Source: an uncultured Lachnospira sp.
GTDB lineage: Bacteria; Bacillota; Clostridia; Lachnospirales; Lachnospiraceae
Assembly (NCBI GenBank): GCA_934343805.1
Contig: CAKRIN010000001.1
Coordinates: 124,001-188,000 of the forward strand
Direction of reading: 5' to 3'
Length of the DNA stretch: 64,000 bases
Part shown: positions 63,301 to 64,000 of the stretch, piece after piece
Layout: each line of letters starts with the position of its first letter
Numbering within the stretch: the first letter of the stretch is position 1
Made by a program: the position numbers and the translations under genes
Notes under the pieces: generated by a model
What the model was told of the DNA's origin: nothing
Databases searched by the model: none
The model's input: the letters and a program-made list of their open reading frames with translations, nothing else

Positions 63301-63681
63301 AACAATATTCTCCTTTTTAACAGCAGTCCCATTATCATGATTTTCCTTAACACACAGAAATGAGAAAATAATTTCTTTTTCTCCAGCATTACTTACTATA
63401 GTAAATCTTCCTTCGATTTCATCATTTTCCTCCAGTTCAGAAGCATTTACCATATATTTAACATGAACCTGAGTTCCATTAAATGCTTTTGTTATAACTG
63501 AAACTCTTGGATTATCTGAATAAATCATCCCTTTAATATCATCCGTGGCAGCAAAATCAAAGCTGCCCTCAGTTATCCTGTCACTATAGACATTCATGGC
63601 AACTTTGTCTTCATCATATATTATTCCTGGTACGCCAATTATTGACTTTCCTCTGGACAATCTATTAATATAATCCCTCAT
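60307..63681 (-). CDS. Giant beta/alpha-solenoid protein of the four-gene cassette (DUF5717-like)
   Basis: 1124 residues. The N-terminal ~220 residues look like two Ig-like beta-sandwich domains (EGSFDFAATDDIKGMIY; KTGVGSVDIFIKSDAGFIQPE). About 230-960 is a long alpha-solenoid of TPR-like helices (EAEDLYEKLKKDILGRID, YFAYDNTLGDYDKAFLYANI). The final part has a beta domain (VTVIEYIADPMSKVDITYSL, CRFTLFYGDHINYCI). No signal peptide or membrane segment is seen. I match it from memory to DUF5717. It starts 6 bp after the rarA stop. No function is known to me. Confidence 0.75.
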   Translation of the reverse strand: MRDYINRLSRGKSIIGVPGIIYDEDKVAMNVYSDRITEGSFDFAATDDIKGMIYSDNPRVSVITKAFNGTQVHVKYMVNASELEENDEIEGRFTIVSNAGEKEIIFSFLCVKENHDNGTAVKKENIVISTDVQYINADIADDSQMYTFMLEKTGVGSVDIFIKSDAGFIQPEKNHISTDDFTGDRLELEFLAVADKLHAGKNYGYIYIDTYRQHLRIAVEAFGSKEESSGDYSARREDKKALVLLTKEYLDFRMHHIKKEKWFSECTKIVDRIRGIKGPDVFYDLVWIQLLCMSGRDEEAEDLYEKLKKDILGRIDDNVELYCYFLYVSTLVIKSEEYTAEVEKQVRKFFENGYDTYRILWVLFYLNSDTESNRSIRLIRIKDIVNEGCNSPVMYLEAMNIINSQPSLLRVLNNFEIKVIAFGCRYQIISEKLAMQIADVAAREKTLDLRMPAILERLYEQYDKDEILTALVTHMVRLGLTGKECFPAYEKGVLRGLRITRLYEFYISSMEKNLGRQLPKIVLLYFAYDNTLGDYDKAFLYANIVTNKQVYKDVYENYKKNIGIFVYEQLKQGKINDYLIVLYKEFLGAEYIREDTGLFVGRLKYIHRLVVFDNVVTSVIVDNVQMKETCRYELADNKAYIYTYTGECNITFECIDGNIRDNIDYEIETVFASEDYDTVWNEAGRYCEQDAGYLVNNSYVMHRKGINDDNTLAIYKAVKRCDAVNREYKKKVNSWMIEYYSKYYISDDFWHEYPYIDTDDLSDTDARMLTEVLIDAGMYSQAYEITQKYGCKNTAPAKLLKMVDYILQNVTDTHNNIIDEITTDIFREHIYNEHVLSYMVQYFNGTNDEMYNVWKAAVNYGVNVTAMSERIIAQMMYTGVHTGRLTEVFADYYSKIPDMLIVKAYLSYNSQLYLIRQKKANDIVFKVIEECMQDGYGLPECCYVAWLKDISRNPAALADNDKKKEMVQNVFDELCAADRIYGFYKRFEGILNMPYNVMGVTVIEYIADPMSKVDITYSLNDSRDKITQTMKSNEWGIYTCRFTLFYGDHINYCISINGNKEKSVTEDMYYEYKDVSPDMADGRFAAINDCLDSRSQHDLATLKKLMRSYSVEEYVTKQMFRPMK

Positions 63682-63687
63682 TGGAAA

Positions 63688-64000
63688 CTATGCCTCCGAA
63701 TTAATTTTTGCTAAATGTTTCTTAATATCCTTTTCATACCCCATATCACCAGGTTCATAAAATTTCATTCCAACATACTCATCTGGCAGATATTGTTGTT
63801 TAACGAAATGATTAGGATAGTCATGTGCATACTTATATCCAACACCATGTCCAAGCTTGGCACTGTCCTTATAATGAGCATCCTGAAGATGCGCTGGCAC
63901 AGGTGCTGTTTTGGAATTTCGCACAATATCAAGTGCTTTATCTATTGCCATATAACATGAATTACTCTTAGGAGCAGTGGCAACATAAAGCGCAGCCTGG
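63688..64000 (-). CDS. rarA: RarA/MgsA-type AAA+ ATPase, C-terminal part (runs off the window)
   Basis: The minus-strand frame is open to the right edge, and 104 C-terminal residues are visible. APKSNSCYMAIDKALDIV, then VPAHLQDAHYKDSAKLGHGVGYKY and PNHFVKQQYLPDEYVGMKFYEP are the characteristic end of replication-associated recombination protein A. The AAA+ domain with Walker motifs would lie outside the window. RarA acts at stalled replication forks. The frame continues upstream of the ATG at 63951, so that ATG is internal. The cassette gene follows after 6 bp. Confidence 0.92.
   Translation of the reverse strand, partial: QAALYVATAPKSNSCYMAIDKALDIVRNSKTAPVPAHLQDAHYKDSAKLGHGVGYKYAHDYPNHFVKQQYLPDEYVGMKFYEPGDMGYEKDIKKHLAKINSEA

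Noticed and set aside
1..64000. CRISPR arrays, prophage, insertion sequences, plasmid functions
   Set aside because: No regularly spaced repeats, cas genes, integrase, transposase, capsid or replication-initiator genes were seen. The Rpn-like nuclease is the only mobile-type protein.

Overview
The window is low-GC DNA with short intergenic gaps, strong Shine-Dalgarno sites (AGGAGG type), many TTGACA-17-TATAAT promoters, T-box leaders, a CIRCE operator and a SigG gene. This points to an anaerobic Firmicute. Several proteins resemble families I associate from memory with Lachnospiraceae (DUF5716, DUF5717, DUF5721, DUF6465, PD-(D/E)XK Rpn proteins). My best guess is a Lachnospira / [Eubacterium] eligens-like gut bacterium. 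I see no prophage, insertion sequence, integrase or CRISPR array. Most of the window is chromosomal housekeeping DNA, and most genes lie on the minus strand.

Layout. 1-9.0 kb: the start of a homocysteine methyltransferase/methylene-THF reductase fusion (cut by the left edge), a nucleobase permease, mscL, two HAD phosphatases, a patatin-like lipase, a membrane-anchored foldase-like protein and nadE. 9.0-12.7 kb: a 50-residue lipoprotein, a lone PAS protein and valS behind a T-box leader that carries a 133-bp GC-rich inverted-repeat element. 12.7-18.7 kb: hypA next to a large FeS/flavin oxidoreductase, a MATE pump, a CarD-like regulator, an Ala/Lys-rich protein and an HPr-like protein. 18.7-25 kb: a tryptophan operon E-G-C-F-B-A without trpD, under a Trp T-box. 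25-31.5 kb: a sugar-transporter operon containing a GH13 protein that has lost all its catalytic residues, then a radical SAM protein and tepA. 31.6-36.3 kb: tRNA-Thr, a secreted GH25 lysozyme, a DHH phosphoesterase, and an ABC transporter pair without a binding protein.

36.3-45.5 kb: htpG under CIRCE control, lepB, a DUF1540 protein, the nrdR-yqeG-aroE-aroK-aroQ group followed by efp, then sigG, a YlmC/YmxH-like gene and a lactonase. 45.5-51 kb: pyrBI, trpS, a MATE pump, a VanZ protein and an Rpn-like nuclease. 51.2-56.7 kb: RNase P RNA, a PilZ protein, queA, pheT and pheS. 56.7-64 kb: a four-gene cassette of unknown function (giant beta/solenoid protein, Hsp70/actin-fold protein, helical-repeat protein, membrane coiled-coil protein) directly behind rarA, which runs off the right edge.

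Most promising for new biology: the four-gene cassette at 56.7-63.7 kb, the catalytically dead debranching-enzyme homologue at 26.6-28.4 kb, the 133-bp element between the valS T-box terminator and valS, and the small lipoprotein whose ribosome binding site lies in a terminator stem.
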